DNA of 64,000 nucleotides. Origin: Bradyrhizobium sp. cir1 (GTDB lineage: Bacteria; Pseudomonadota; Alphaproteobacteria; Rhizobiales; Xanthobacteraceae). The notes under the pieces are model-generated. The model was not told the origin of the DNA and made no database searches. It saw only the letters and a list, made by a program, of their open reading frames with translations. The stretch lies in the NCBI RefSeq assembly GCF_014198245.1, contig NZ_JACIHE010000007.1, positions 186,001 through 250,000 on the forward strand, in the 5' to 3' direction. Below, one piece after another: positions 55,475-64,000 of this stretch; position 1 is the stretch's first letter; each line of letters starts with the position of its first letter. Both the position numbers and the translations under genes were made by a program.

Positions 55475-57973
55475 GTGACCAAGCCACCGGACAGCCAAGC
55501 GAGCCAGTTCTGGCGCCTGTCGACCGATGCGCTCTGCGCCCGGCTCGGCTGCTCCCTGCAGGGCTTGAGCGCCAGCGAAGCCGCCGAACGCCTCGGCCGT
55601 TTCGGACCGAACAGCGATGCGCCGCCGCGCATCGAGGGCACGATGCGCGCGATCCTGCGCCGGCTGCTGGAGCCGCTGTCGCTGATCCTGCTGGTCGCCG
55701 GCATCGTCTCGATGCTGACCGGCGACGACATCGGCGGGCTCATCATCGTGCTGATCCTCGCAGGCTCGATCGGGCTCGACACCGTCCAGGAGGGGCATGC
55801 GGTCCGTGCCGCCGAGATCCTTCGCCGCTCGGTGGCGCTGAAGGCTGAGGTCAAGCGTGACGGCGCCTTCCGCGAGATCGACGTCGAGCGCGTCGTTCCC
55901 GGCGATCTCCTGCGCGTCCGCGCCGGCGACATCATCCCTGCCGACGCGCTGGTGCTGGAGAGCACCGCCTTCGCCGCGGGTGAAGCGGCGCTGACGGGCG
56001 AGCCCTATCCGGTGCAGAAGCACGCCGGCGCCGTCACCGATCCCGACGACACCTCGAACGCGCTGTTCCGCGGCGCCGTGGCGCAGACCGGCGAGGCGAT
56101 CGCGCTCGTGGTCGGGACCGGCCGCAACAGCGTGTTCGGCGCGGCGGCCGCGGCGCTTGCCGAGACGCAGGCTCCCTCCCCCTTCGAGCGCGACCTGCGC
56201 GAATTCGGCTTCGTGGTGGCGCGCGCCACGCTGGCGCTGGTGCTGGTCGTGCTCACCGTTCGCGTCCTGCTCGGCCGCGAGATCCTGGATTCGCTGCTGT
56301 TCGCGGTCGCGCTCGCGGTCGGGCTGACGCCGGAACTGCTGCCGATGATCACTACGGTGACGCTGTCGCGCGGCGCGCTGCGCATGGCCGGCCGCAAGGT
56401 GATCGTGAAGCGGCTGGCTGCGATCCACGACCTCGGGGCCATGACGGTGCTGTGCACGGACAAGACCGGCACGCTGACTTCCGCCGAGATCACGCTCGCC
56501 AGGAGCATCGATGCCGAGGGCAAGGACGAGCCGCGCGCAGCGCAGCTCGGCGCCATCGCCGCATCGCTCGGCGGCGGCCGCGGCTCGCTCGATGCCGCCC
56601 TCACCGCCGGCCGGGTAGATGCCGCGCAAGGCTGGCGGCTCGCCGGGCGGCAGGCGTTCGACTTCTCGCGCCGGCTGGGATCGGTGCTCGCCACCGGCCC
56701 GGAAGGTGCGCTGCTGATCGTCAAGGGCGCGCCGGAAGCGGTGCTCGCATTGTGCACGATGGACGACCGCGCGCGCGAGGCGGCCATGGCACGCGTGCGC
56801 GAGCTCGCACGCGAGGGCCTGCGGACCGTGGCGATCGCCTCGCGGGCGTGGATCGGTACGCTGCGCGAGGTCGAGACGGAGGATGAGATCGATCTCGCCT
56901 TCGAAGGTCTTTGCGCCTTTGCCGATCCGCCGAAGCCGACCGCTGCGGCAGCGATTGCGCAGCTCGCTGCCAGCGGCGTGCGGCTGAAAATCCTCTCGGG
57001 CGACGATCCCGTGGTGGTGAAGCGGCTTGCGGGCCTGGTCGGGCTCAATCCCGAGCGCGTGCTGTCGGGGGCCGACATTGCCGCGCTCAGCGACGAGGCC
57101 CTCGCGGTGCAGGTGCGCTCCAGCGATGCGTTCGGCCGCCTCGCGCCGGACCAGAAGTCACGCATCGTGAAGGCGCTGCAGGCCGGCGGCGAGGTGGTCG
57201 GCTTCCTCGGCGACGGCATCAACGACGCACCGGCCCTGAAGGTCGCCGATGTCGGCTTGTCGGTCGACGGCGCGACCGGCGTGGCGCAGGCCGCCGCCGA
57301 CATGATCCTGCTGGCTTCGGACCTCGAAGTCGTCGCCGACGGTGTCGAGGAAGGACGGCGCACCTTCGCCAACATCCTCAAATATGTCCGCATGGGCGCC
57401 AGCTCCAATTTCGGCAACATGCTGTCGATGGCGGCCGCCTCGATCGCCCTGCCGTTCCTGCCGATGCTGCCGACGCAGATCCTGCTCAACAATCTGCTCT
57501 ACGATCTCTCCGAGCTCGGCATTCCCTTCGACCGGGTCTCGGCACAGGCAACGGCCCGGCCGCAGGTGTGGAGCATGTCGCGCCTGGTGCGGTTCGCCGC
57601 GATCATGGGACTACTGTCGTCGGTGTTCGACGCCCTGACCTTCGTCGCGCTGCTGGTGCTGTTCAAGGCCTCGCCCGAGGAATTCCGCACGGCCTGGTTC
57701 GTGGAATCGATGGCGACGCAGATCCTCGTGATCTTCATCATCCGCACCAATGGCCGGCCCTGGCGCAACTGGCCCGATCCCGCGCTCGCGGCGTCCTCGC
57801 TGGTCGCACTGCTCGCCGCGATGGTGCTGCCGTTCACGCCGCTCGGGGCCTGGTTCGGCTTCGTCACGCCGCCGCCGGCCATGATGGCCGGCATCGCGCT
57901 GCTCGTCGTCGTCTATCTCGCCTGCGCCGAGTTCGTGAAGCCCTTCGCGATCCGCAGCCGACGAAAGCACTGA
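55475..57973 (+). CDS. MgtA-like P-type cation ATPase
   Basis: P3B-type ATPase closest by motif to Mg2+ importers (MgtA/MgtB), about 832 residues. Actuator motif AALTGEPYPVQKHAG, phosphorylation site LCTDKTGTLTSAEIT (Asp about 329), hinge LGDGINDAPALKVADVGLSV, and the M5-M6 block SSNFGNMLSMAAASIALPFL with PTQILLNNLLYDLSELGIPFD, which is distinctive for MgtA. About ten membrane helices are seen, plus the N-terminal RLGRFGPNSDAP cation-ATPase segment. It is somewhat shorter than MgtA (about 900). The start is either the GTG at 55475 or a TTG at 55448. No Mg-sensing leader was recognised, so ion specificity is inferred. Confidence 0.87.
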   Translation: MTKPPDSQASQFWRLSTDALCARLGCSLQGLSASEAAERLGRFGPNSDAPPRIEGTMRAILRRLLEPLSLILLVAGIVSMLTGDDIGGLIIVLILAGSIGLDTVQEGHAVRAAEILRRSVALKAEVKRDGAFREIDVERVVPGDLLRVRAGDIIPADALVLESTAFAAGEAALTGEPYPVQKHAGAVTDPDDTSNALFRGAVAQTGEAIALVVGTGRNSVFGAAAAALAETQAPSPFERDLREFGFVVARATLALVLVVLTVRVLLGREILDSLLFAVALAVGLTPELLPMITTVTLSRGALRMAGRKVIVKRLAAIHDLGAMTVLCTDKTGTLTSAEITLARSIDAEGKDEPRAAQLGAIAASLGGGRGSLDAALTAGRVDAAQGWRLAGRQAFDFSRRLGSVLATGPEGALLIVKGAPEAVLALCTMDDRAREAAMARVRELAREGLRTVAIASRAWIGTLREVETEDEIDLAFEGLCAFADPPKPTAAAAIAQLAASGVRLKILSGDDPVVVKRLAGLVGLNPERVLSGADIAALSDEALAVQVRSSDAFGRLAPDQKSRIVKALQAGGEVVGFLGDGINDAPALKVADVGLSVDGATGVAQAAADMILLASDLEVVADGVEEGRRTFANILKYVRMGASSNFGNMLSMAAASIALPFLPMLPTQILLNNLLYDLSELGIPFDRVSAQATARPQVWSMSRLVRFAAIMGLLSSVFDALTFVALLVLFKASPEEFRTAWFVESMATQILVIFIIRTNGRPWRNWPDPALAASSLVALLAAMVLPFTPLGAWFGFVTPPPAMMAGIALLVVVYLACAEFVKPFAIRSRRKH

Positions 57974-58130
57974 CGGTTCCTGCCGTATCGCCTGCGCATG
58001 GAGGCGATGCGCCTCGCCCCATTGATATCGGGGACATTTCCGTGTCTTTGGGCTGGCCGGGCGATTGAAGCCGGCCCGGATATCGCCGGGCCGGGGCCTC
58101 GGCGCATGATGCGGGGCCATAACAACCACA

Positions 58131-59060
58131 ATGTCCGCCACCGGCCAGACCACGAGCGCCGACACATCCGGTCACTGGGTCGCCAACCAGCCTTACCTGC
58201 TGCTCAGCATCACCGCGCTGTGCTGGGCCGGCAACGCCATCGTCGGCCGGCTCGCCGCGGGCCACATCCCGCCGGTGACGCTGTCATTCCTGCGCTGGCT
58301 GTTCGCGTTCCTGCTGGTGCTGCCGTTCGCCTGGAAACATCTGGTGCAGGACTGGCCCGCGATCCGCGGGCGGCTCGGCCTGATGGTCACGCTCTCGGTC
58401 ACCGGCATCGGCGCCTTCAACACGCTGCAATACTGGGCGCTCGAGCACACGCAGGCGCTCAACACGCTGCTGCTGCAGTCGGCCGCGCCGCTGCTGGTGG
58501 CGCTGTGGTCGCTGGTCATCCTCGGCATCCGCCTCACCGCGGCGCAGGCCTTCGGCGTGCTGCTGTCGATGTGCGGCGTGCTGACCATCCTCCTGCATGG
58601 CGACTTCACCACGCTGTCGAATATCGAGTTCAACAAGGGCGACCTCATCTTCCTGCTCGCGCTGTTGATCTTCGCGCTTTATTCGGTGCTGAGCCTGAAG
58701 CGGCCGGCGATGCATGGCCTGTCGTTCCTCGCCTTCACCTTCGGCGCCGGCGCCGCATGCCTGATCCCGCTGGAGATCTGGGAGCTCTCCGCGCGTCCGG
58801 TGATGAAGCTCGATGCGCCGAACCTGCTCACCTTGTTCTATGTCGCGGTGTTTCCCTCCACGCTCGCCTATCTCTGCTTCAATCGCGGCGTGCGCCTGAT
58901 CGGCGCCAACCGCGCCGCGCCGTTCTTCCACGTCGTACCGGTGTTCGGCTCGATCATGGCAATGGTGTTCCTGGGTGAGCACCCGCAAGCGTTCCACTTC
59001 ATCGGCTTCGCGCTGGTGCTGTCGGGCGTGTTCGCCGCGTCAAGGAAGCAGGCGGGGTAG
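58131..59060 (+). CDS. EamA-family DMT transporter
   Basis: Inner-membrane exporter of the drug/metabolite transporter superfamily, 309 residues, ten predicted helices in two EamA repeats: PYLLLSITALCWAGNAIVGRLA for the first, and DLIFLLALLIFALYSVLSLK for the second. The ending AFHFIGFALVLSGVFAASRK is typical. It is similar throughout to the protein at 59356, a paralogue 295 bp downstream. Substrate unknown. Confidence 0.9.
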   Translation: MSATGQTTSADTSGHWVANQPYLLLSITALCWAGNAIVGRLAAGHIPPVTLSFLRWLFAFLLVLPFAWKHLVQDWPAIRGRLGLMVTLSVTGIGAFNTLQYWALEHTQALNTLLLQSAAPLLVALWSLVILGIRLTAAQAFGVLLSMCGVLTILLHGDFTTLSNIEFNKGDLIFLLALLIFALYSVLSLKRPAMHGLSFLAFTFGAGAACLIPLEIWELSARPVMKLDAPNLLTLFYVAVFPSTLAYLCFNRGVRLIGANRAAPFFHVVPVFGSIMAMVFLGEHPQAFHFIGFALVLSGVFAASRKQAG

Positions 59061-59069
59061 TTTCTTCCT

Positions 59070-59216
59070 CCTCCCCTTGTGGGAGAAGGTGGCACGAAGC
59101 GCCGGATGAGGGGTATCTATCCGCGCATTCAAATTAGAATTGGACTCGCGGACAGGTACCCCTCACCCGTCTCGCCGCTCCGCGGCGAGCCACCCTCTCC
59201 CGCAAGGGGAGAGGGG
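59070..59216. repeat. REP-like hairpins (ctctcccgc family)
   Basis: Partial and complete copies of cctctcccgc/aagggagaggg-type arms with cctcacccg, matching 10873-10991. Occupies most of the gap between the two DMT genes. Confidence 0.65.
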
Positions 59217-59355
59217 AAGAGCGCGCACTGCATCAAGGACGCGTCCAACATATTAGCCGCGGACGCCGCGCCCCGGCTCATGCCTGCATTGTAGCATTGC
59301 GGCGGCGTGACTTGTGCCACCGTCGCGATCAGGGGCAAGGTTGCATCAGACACCC

Positions 59356-60291
59356 ATGACGATTGCTTCGCCCGCGCCACCGGCCGCCAGTCCGGCCAGT
59401 TGGCTCAACAACCAGCCTTATCTGCTGCTCAGCCTGAGCTCGCTGTTCTGGGCCGGCAACATCGTGCTCGCGCGCCATGTCGGCGCGCATGTGCCGCCGC
59501 TGACGATGACCACGATCCGCTGGTTCGGCGTGTTCCTGATCCTGTTGCCGTTCGCCTGGCCGCACCTGAAGCGCGACTGGCCCGCTTTGCGCAGGAGCCT
59601 GCCGCTGATGCTGTTCCTGTCGCTGGTGGGCTTCGCCTTCAACAACGCGATCTCGTACTGGGCGATGCAGTACACCGAGGCGCTGAATGCGCTGCTGATC
59701 CAATCGGCGGGTCCCCTGTTCGTGGCGCTGTGGTCGCTGGTGCTGTTCGGCGTGCGGCTGACCGGCGGGCAGCTCGCCGGCATCGCGATCTCGCTGCTCG
59801 GCGTGCTGATCATCATCCTGCGCGGCGATCTCGCGGCGCTGGCCGGCATCAGCTTCAACCGGGGCGATCTCATGTTCGCCTCCTCGCTGATCGCCTTCGG
59901 CCTCTACTCCGCCTTCATCCCGCGCCGGCCCAGGATCCACCAGCTGTCCTTTCTGTCCTTCACCACCTGCTGCGGCGCGATGATGCTGCTGCCCGCGGCA
60001 GCCTGGGAAGCCTCCAGCGGCCGCATCCTGCAATTCGACACCGTGACGCTGGCAACGCTGGGCTACATCCTGATCTTTCCGTCGACGCTGGCTTATCTCT
60101 TCTTCAACCGCGGCGTCGCGCTGATCGGCCCGAACCGGGCCGCACCGTTCTTCCATCTGGTGCCGGTGTTCGGCTCGGCGATGGCGATCCTGCTGCTCGG
60201 CGAAAAGCTGCAGCCGTTTCACCTGATCGGCTACGCCCTGGTGCTCGCCGGCGTCGTGATCGCCTCGCGCCAGGGCCCGGCGGCGAAGTAA
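59356..60291 (+). CDS. EamA-family DMT transporter (paralogue)
   Basis: A 311-residue DMT exporter with the same ten-helix plan as its neighbour at 58131. Shared landmarks include LNNQPYLLLSLSSLFWAGN, LNALLIQSAGPLFVALWSLV, IISLLGVLIIILRGDL-like region and LAYLFFNRGVALIGPNRAAPFFHLVPVFGS. The Met at 59356 gives the same N-terminus as the paralogue. Substrate unknown; divergence at many positions suggests different substrates or an old duplication. Confidence 0.9.
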   Translation: MTIASPAPPAASPASWLNNQPYLLLSLSSLFWAGNIVLARHVGAHVPPLTMTTIRWFGVFLILLPFAWPHLKRDWPALRRSLPLMLFLSLVGFAFNNAISYWAMQYTEALNALLIQSAGPLFVALWSLVLFGVRLTGGQLAGIAISLLGVLIIILRGDLAALAGISFNRGDLMFASSLIAFGLYSAFIPRRPRIHQLSFLSFTTCCGAMMLLPAAAWEASSGRILQFDTVTLATLGYILIFPSTLAYLFFNRGVALIGPNRAAPFFHLVPVFGSAMAILLLGEKLQPFHLIGYALVLAGVVIASRQGPAAK

Positions 60292-60381
60292 TTCCGTGGC
60301 GCGGGCGACAAACTCCCGCCTTCCGATTTCAGCGAAGAGAAGCTAGGTTCCCCGCCAACGAAAAAGAGGGAACGACCAGAC

Positions 60382-61356
60382 ATGCTTTCAGCGTTGATTC
60401 GAAACCTGCGCATCATCGGCACGGCCGCGCTTTGTCTCGGCGCGTCCGCTGCCCAGGCCGACAATTACCCCAGCCGCAACATCACGCTGGTGCTGCCGTT
60501 CGCGGCCGGCAGCGGCACCGACACCACGACGCGGCTGATCTCGCAGCATCTGTCGCAGGCGCTCGGCGTCGGCATCGTGATCGAGAACAAGGCCGGCGCC
60601 AACGGCATGATCGCGGCGACCTATGTCGCGCGCGCCGCACCCGACGGCTACACGCTGCTGGTGACGACCAACACCACGCATTCGGCCAATCCCTATCTGC
60701 TCAAGAGCCTCACTTACGATCCCGTCAAGGATTTCACCCCGATCGCCCGCACCGGCGACCTGCCCTTCATGCTGGTCGTTCACCCCGAGGTGCCCGCCAA
60801 GACCGTCGGCGAGCTCGTCGCCTACGGCAAGGCCAATCCGGGCAAGCTGAGCTACGCCTCGGGCTCGTCCTCGGCGATCGTGTCGGGTGCGACGTTTGCG
60901 CACAATGCCGGGCTCGACCTCTTGCACGTGCCCTACAAGAGCTCGCCGCCGGCGCTCAACGACGTCATGGGCGGGCGCGTCTCGATGATGTTCGTGGACA
61001 TCCTGACCGGCCTGCCGCACGTCCAGGGCAACGCGCTGCGCGCGCTCGCCGTCACCACCAAGGACCGCTCGCCGCTGGTGCCGAACCTGCCCTCGATGCA
61101 GGAGGCCGGCGTGCCCGATTTCGACATCTCGTCGTGGCAGGGCTATTTCGGTCCCGCCGGCATGCCGAAGGAGATCGTGACGCGGCTCAACGCCGAGATC
61201 CGCAAGATCGTCGAGAAGCCGGAGATCAAGGCCCAGCTGGCGACGCTCGGCATGGATGCCTTCTCGGGCACGCCGGAGCAGCTCGGCACGTTCGTGAACG
61301 AGCAGTTGGTGTTGTGGGAGAGACTGATCCGCGACGCGGGGATCGAGAAGCAGTAG
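60382..61356 (+). CDS. Bug/TctC-family periplasmic solute-binding protein
   Basis: A 324-residue periplasmic binding protein of the tripartite tricarboxylate transporter (Bug) family. Sec signal peptide (LRIIGTAALCLGASAAQA), then NYPSRNITLVLPFAAGSGTD, VIENKAGANGMIAATYVARA, TNTTHSANPYLLKSLTYDPV and the C-terminal LNAEIRKIVEKPEIKAQL. TctA and TctB membrane partners are not adjacent, which is common for orphan Bug proteins. Ligand unknown, usually carboxylates. Confidence 0.93.
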   Translation: MLSALIRNLRIIGTAALCLGASAAQADNYPSRNITLVLPFAAGSGTDTTTRLISQHLSQALGVGIVIENKAGANGMIAATYVARAAPDGYTLLVTTNTTHSANPYLLKSLTYDPVKDFTPIARTGDLPFMLVVHPEVPAKTVGELVAYGKANPGKLSYASGSSSAIVSGATFAHNAGLDLLHVPYKSSPPALNDVMGGRVSMMFVDILTGLPHVQGNALRALAVTTKDRSPLVPNLPSMQEAGVPDFDISSWQGYFGPAGMPKEIVTRLNAEIRKIVEKPEIKAQLATLGMDAFSGTPEQLGTFVNEQLVLWERLIRDAGIEKQ

Positions 61357-61380
61357 AGGTGCGAACTCCGGTGATGCTGT

Positions 61381-61556
61381 CATCGTCCGCCTTATGCGCA
61401 ATTGCGCACTGGGGCGGACGATCCAGCAATCCGAGACGGTTGTGATTGAACCGATGGGCCGCGGCGTACTGGATGCCCCGCCTTCGCGGGGCATGACGGT
61501 CGCTCAAAAACGAAAAGGTGGGCACGACGCTTTCGCCTCTTTGCCCACCTTACGAA
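61381..61556. repeat. Intergenic repeats, two families
   Basis: 61395-61408 is the perfect palindrome tgcgcaattgcgca shared with 14946. At 61515-61551, aaggtgggca ... tgcccacctt are the arms of the gtgggcaaag family seen at 24213. Confidence 0.75.
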
Positions 61557-61570
61557 TTCAGCGCAAGAAT

Positions 61571-63256
61571 TTACGCCGCGCGAACCTTGGCGAGGAAGCC
61601 GTCCACCGCATTGCGCAACGCGCCGGATTGGCTGTCCAGCTCGCGGGCGTTGGTGAGCACGTCGCCGGCCGCGGTGCCGGTCGCTTCCGCGGCCGAGGTG
61701 ACGCTGCCGATATTGGCGTTGATCTCGCTCGAGCCGGCCGCGACCGATTGGATGTTGCGGGCGATCTCGCGCGTCGCCTCGCCCTGCTGCTCGATCGAGG
61801 CGGAAATGCCCGCCGTGATTTCGCTCATCTCGGCGATGGTCTGGGTGATGCCGCCGATCGCCGCGACCGCGTCGCTGGTCGAGGTCTGCATCGCCGCCAC
61901 CTGGGCCGAGATTTCCTCGGTCGCCTTGGCGGTCTGGTTGGCGAGCGCCTTGACCTCGGAGGCGACGACGGCGAAGCCGCGGCCGGACTCGCCGGCGCGC
62001 GCCGCCTCGATGGTGGCGTTGAGCGCCAGGAGATTGGTCTGCGCCGCGATCGAGTGAATGAGCTTGACCACCTCGCCGATCTTCTCGGCACCGGTGGAGA
62101 GCTCCTGCACCGTGGCGTTGGTGCGCTCGGCATCGCTGACGGCACGGCTCGCAACTTCAGTCGAGCGCGTCACCTGGCGGGAGATTTCCGCAACGGAGCT
62201 CGACAGCTCCTCGGCGGCGGCCGCAACGGTGCCGACGTTGCCGGACGCCTTCTGCGAGGCGGCACCGACGGTCGCCGCGCGCGAGGAGGCGTCGCTCGCG
62301 GTCGCGGTCATCGACTGCGCCGTGCTCTGCATGCCGGCCGCGGCCGAGGAGACCGAGCGGACGATGCCGTTGACGCTGCGCTCGAAGTCGTTGGCGATCT
62401 CTTCCATGGCGCTGCGACGTTCCGCCGCGGCGCGCTCCTTGGTATCCGCCTCGGTCTTCTCGAGGTCGCGGATGCGGACCGCGTTGTCCTTGAAGATCTG
62501 GACGGTCGAGGCCATCGCGCCGACCTCGTCGGCGCGGCCGACGCCGGGAATGTCACCCTCGAGCTTGCCGTCGGCGAGATCCTTCATGCGCATGCCGAGC
62601 AGCGCCAACGGACGGCTGATGCTGCGACCGATCATCCAGGCGACGCTGCCGGCAACGATGACGATGCCGAGCATGGCAAGGCCGAGCAGCCAGTAGACCG
62701 GACCCATCTTCTCGTCGATGTCCTCGAGATAGGCGCCGGTGCCGAGGTACATCTCGAAACCGGGCACCGCGACGGCGTAGCCGAGCTTGCGAATGGGCTT
62801 GTCCTGACCGGGCTTCATATATTCATAGAACAGCAGGATCTCGCCGTTGGCCTTGACCCCGTCCATGAGCTCGCGCGACAGCTTCCGTCCGTTCGTCTCC
62901 GTGTCCATGCGGTTCTGGCCGATCATCTTCGGATCGGGCGCAAGCTGCGTGATGCCGTCATAGGACGTGCCGAACAGATAACCGGTGTTCTTGTCGTAGG
63001 TCATGGCATTGCCGTAACGACGAAGCTCCGCGAACGCGGCATCCTTCGTCATCTCGCCGGCATTGACGCGCTTCATCAAGGCAGCCGCATAGTTGCGCGC
63101 CATCTCGACGATCGCCTTGGTCTGGTCGATGCGTGCATTCACCATCTCGCGCTTCATCAGGTAGCCGGCGAGAACTCCGGAGATGCAAAGGCCGAACAGG
63201 GTGACGCCGACAAGAATGCCAAGCTTGGGGGCGATCTTCAGATTGCTCAACTTCAC
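61571..63256 (-). CDS. Methyl-accepting chemotaxis protein
   Basis: Membrane chemoreceptor, 561 residues. It starts at a GTG ([13 protein letters not shown]) with the first membrane helix at about 12-33. The periplasmic sensor is a single Cache-type domain ([58 protein letters not shown]). A second helix ([22 protein letters not shown]) leads into HAMP and the signalling domain with the hairpin [17 protein letters not shown]. The sCache-type pattern with GTGAY is common in rhizobial MCPs that sense small organic ligands; ligand unknown. The start could alternatively be 20 codons upstream. Confidence 0.92.
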   Translation of the reverse strand: MKLSNLKIAPKLGILVGVTLFGLCISGVLAGYLMKREMVNARIDQTKAIVEMARNYAAALMKRVNAGEMTKDAAFAELRRYGNAMTYDKNTGYLFGTSYDGITQLAPDPKMIGQNRMDTETNGRKLSRELMDGVKANGEILLFYEYMKPGQDKPIRKLGYAVAVPGFEMYLGTGAYLEDIDEKMGPVYWLLGLAMLGIVIVAGSVAWMIGRSISRPLALLGMRMKDLADGKLEGDIPGVGRADEVGAMASTVQIFKDNAVRIRDLEKTEADTKERAAAERRSAMEEIANDFERSVNGIVRSVSSAAAGMQSTAQSMTATASDASSRAATVGAASQKASGNVGTVAAAAEELSSSVAEISRQVTRSTEVASRAVSDAERTNATVQELSTGAEKIGEVVKLIHSIAAQTNLLALNATIEAARAGESGRGFAVVASEVKALANQTAKATEEISAQVAAMQTSTSDAVAAIGGITQTIAEMSEITAGISASIEQQGEATREIARNIQSVAAGSSEINANIGSVTSAAEATGTAAGDVLTNARELDSQSGALRNAVDGFLAKVRAA

Positions 63257-63508
63257 GGGATAGCTCCGGCAAAAAAGGATACGGGTACGCGAGCGAATGG
63301 ATCGAAATTGAATCAACTTTTAGGGAGCGACCCCTTAGCAAGTTACTTACGCGCCTCCGTAGAAGCCCCGACAAATGCCGGCGAAAACGGCAATATTCAT
63401 CGCTCCGGACAACCGGCAATTGTACGCACCCGCCTCGATTTCGCGTAAAAGACGCAAAGGCCCGGGAGAAGGCCGGGTCACAACAAGAAACCAAATCGGG
63501 AGCAGGAA

Positions 63509-64000
63509 ATGCCGAAATACAGGGTGGTGACGCCGAAGGGTGCGAGCTTCACGGTCGCGGGCAGCGATTATTCCTTTGAGCGCGAGGCGCTCGATCCGAT
63601 CGATGCCGAGATCGTCGAGGCCCCCGCGAACGAGGCCGAGTTCATCGCCGCCGCGAAGGATGCCGACGCCATCTATGCCAAGGGCATCCCGATCACCAAG
63701 ACCATCATCGACAGCCTGCAGAGCTGCAAGGTCATCACGCTCGGCTCGGTCGGCGTCGACAGCGTCGACGTGAAGGCCGCCACCGCCCGCGGAATTCCGG
63801 TGACCAACATTCCCGACACCTTCATCGAGGAGGTCGCCGACCACGCCATGATGCTGCTGCTCGCCGGCTTCCGCCGCCTGGTCGAGCAGGACCGCATGGT
63901 ACGCGACGGCCGCTGGGCCGAGGGCCGGCCGGCGCTGCTCAAGATTCCGAGGCTGATGGGCCAGACGCTCGGCTTCATCTCGTTCGGACGCGTGGCGCGT
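63509..64000 (+). CDS. D-2-hydroxyacid dehydrogenase, 5' part (cut by window edge)
   Basis: N-terminal 164 residues of an NAD-dependent D-isomer 2-hydroxyacid dehydrogenase (phosphoglycerate dehydrogenase-like). MPKYRVVTPKGASFTVAG opens the substrate-binding domain; KVITLGSVGVDSVDVKAATA, GIPVTNIPDTFIEEVADHAM and LLLAGFRRL follow, then GQTLGFISFGRVAR begins the Rossmann domain (GxGxxG-like). GCAGGAA precedes the ATG. The catalytic C-terminus is outside the window. Confidence 0.9.
   Translation, partial: MPKYRVVTPKGASFTVAGSDYSFEREALDPIDAEIVEAPANEAEFIAAAKDADAIYAKGIPITKTIIDSLQSCKVITLGSVGVDSVDVKAATARGIPVTNIPDTFIEEVADHAMMLLLAGFRRLVEQDRMVRDGRWAEGRPALLKIPRLMGQTLGFISFGRVAR

Overview
The window looks like part of a Bradyrhizobium chromosome (Alphaproteobacteria, Rhizobiales). 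This is inferred from GC-rich codon use, a Caulobacter-type flagellar block with SciP and FlbD, a napEDABC operon behind a perfect FNR/FixK-type box, two-domain secreted caspases, and several families of short intergenic palindromic repeats of the kind common in this genus. No database search was run.

Region 1 (1-9490) is accessory DNA. It opens with the 5' part of an RND efflux permease, followed by about 6.6 kb of lower-GC sequence that holds almost no convincing intact gene and looks degenerate. It closes with a large serine recombinase whose reading frame runs into the 3' end of a tRNA-Met(CAT) gene on the other strand. The most economical reading is a decayed genomic island inserted at the tRNA 3' end, with its recombinase beside the junction. 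A 15-nt copy of the tRNA end lies 57 bp inside the island.

Region 2 (9491-24190) is core chromosome: a secreted Pro-rich protein, a SAM methyltransferase, mnmA, then the flagellar genes fliK-flgD-sciP-fliF-fliG-fliH-fliN-flbD. A strong sigma-54 promoter precedes fliK, and a CtrA-like site sits between sciP and fliF. FlbD (a sigma-54 activator) and SciP (a CtrA antagonist) are both encoded inside the block they would control. A GYD protein, a haloperoxidase-like secreted protein and an M20 carboxypeptidase follow.

Region 3 (24200-33720) is about sulfur scavenging and redox chemistry. It has a leftward operon ssuA-micro-ORF-ssuD-ssuC-ssuB-flavin reductase, then a cytochrome P450, a Tat-exported sulfatase, and a truncated second copy of the P450 without its haem-binding segment.

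Region 4 (33890-39662) has two LuxR-type regulators, several small proteins, an RlpA-like protein and a luciferase-like monooxygenase. Region 5 (39825-44122) is the periplasmic nitrate reductase operon.

Region 6 (44400-64000) is mixed housekeeping and envelope functions: a RecD-like helicase, a secreted TPR-caspase, methionine sulfoxide reductases A and B, small membrane and secreted proteins, purA, an MgtA-like P-type ATPase, two related DMT exporters, a Bug/TctC solute-binding protein, a chemoreceptor, and the start of a D-2-hydroxyacid dehydrogenase cut by the window edge. I found no rRNA genes, CRISPR arrays or intact insertion sequences.
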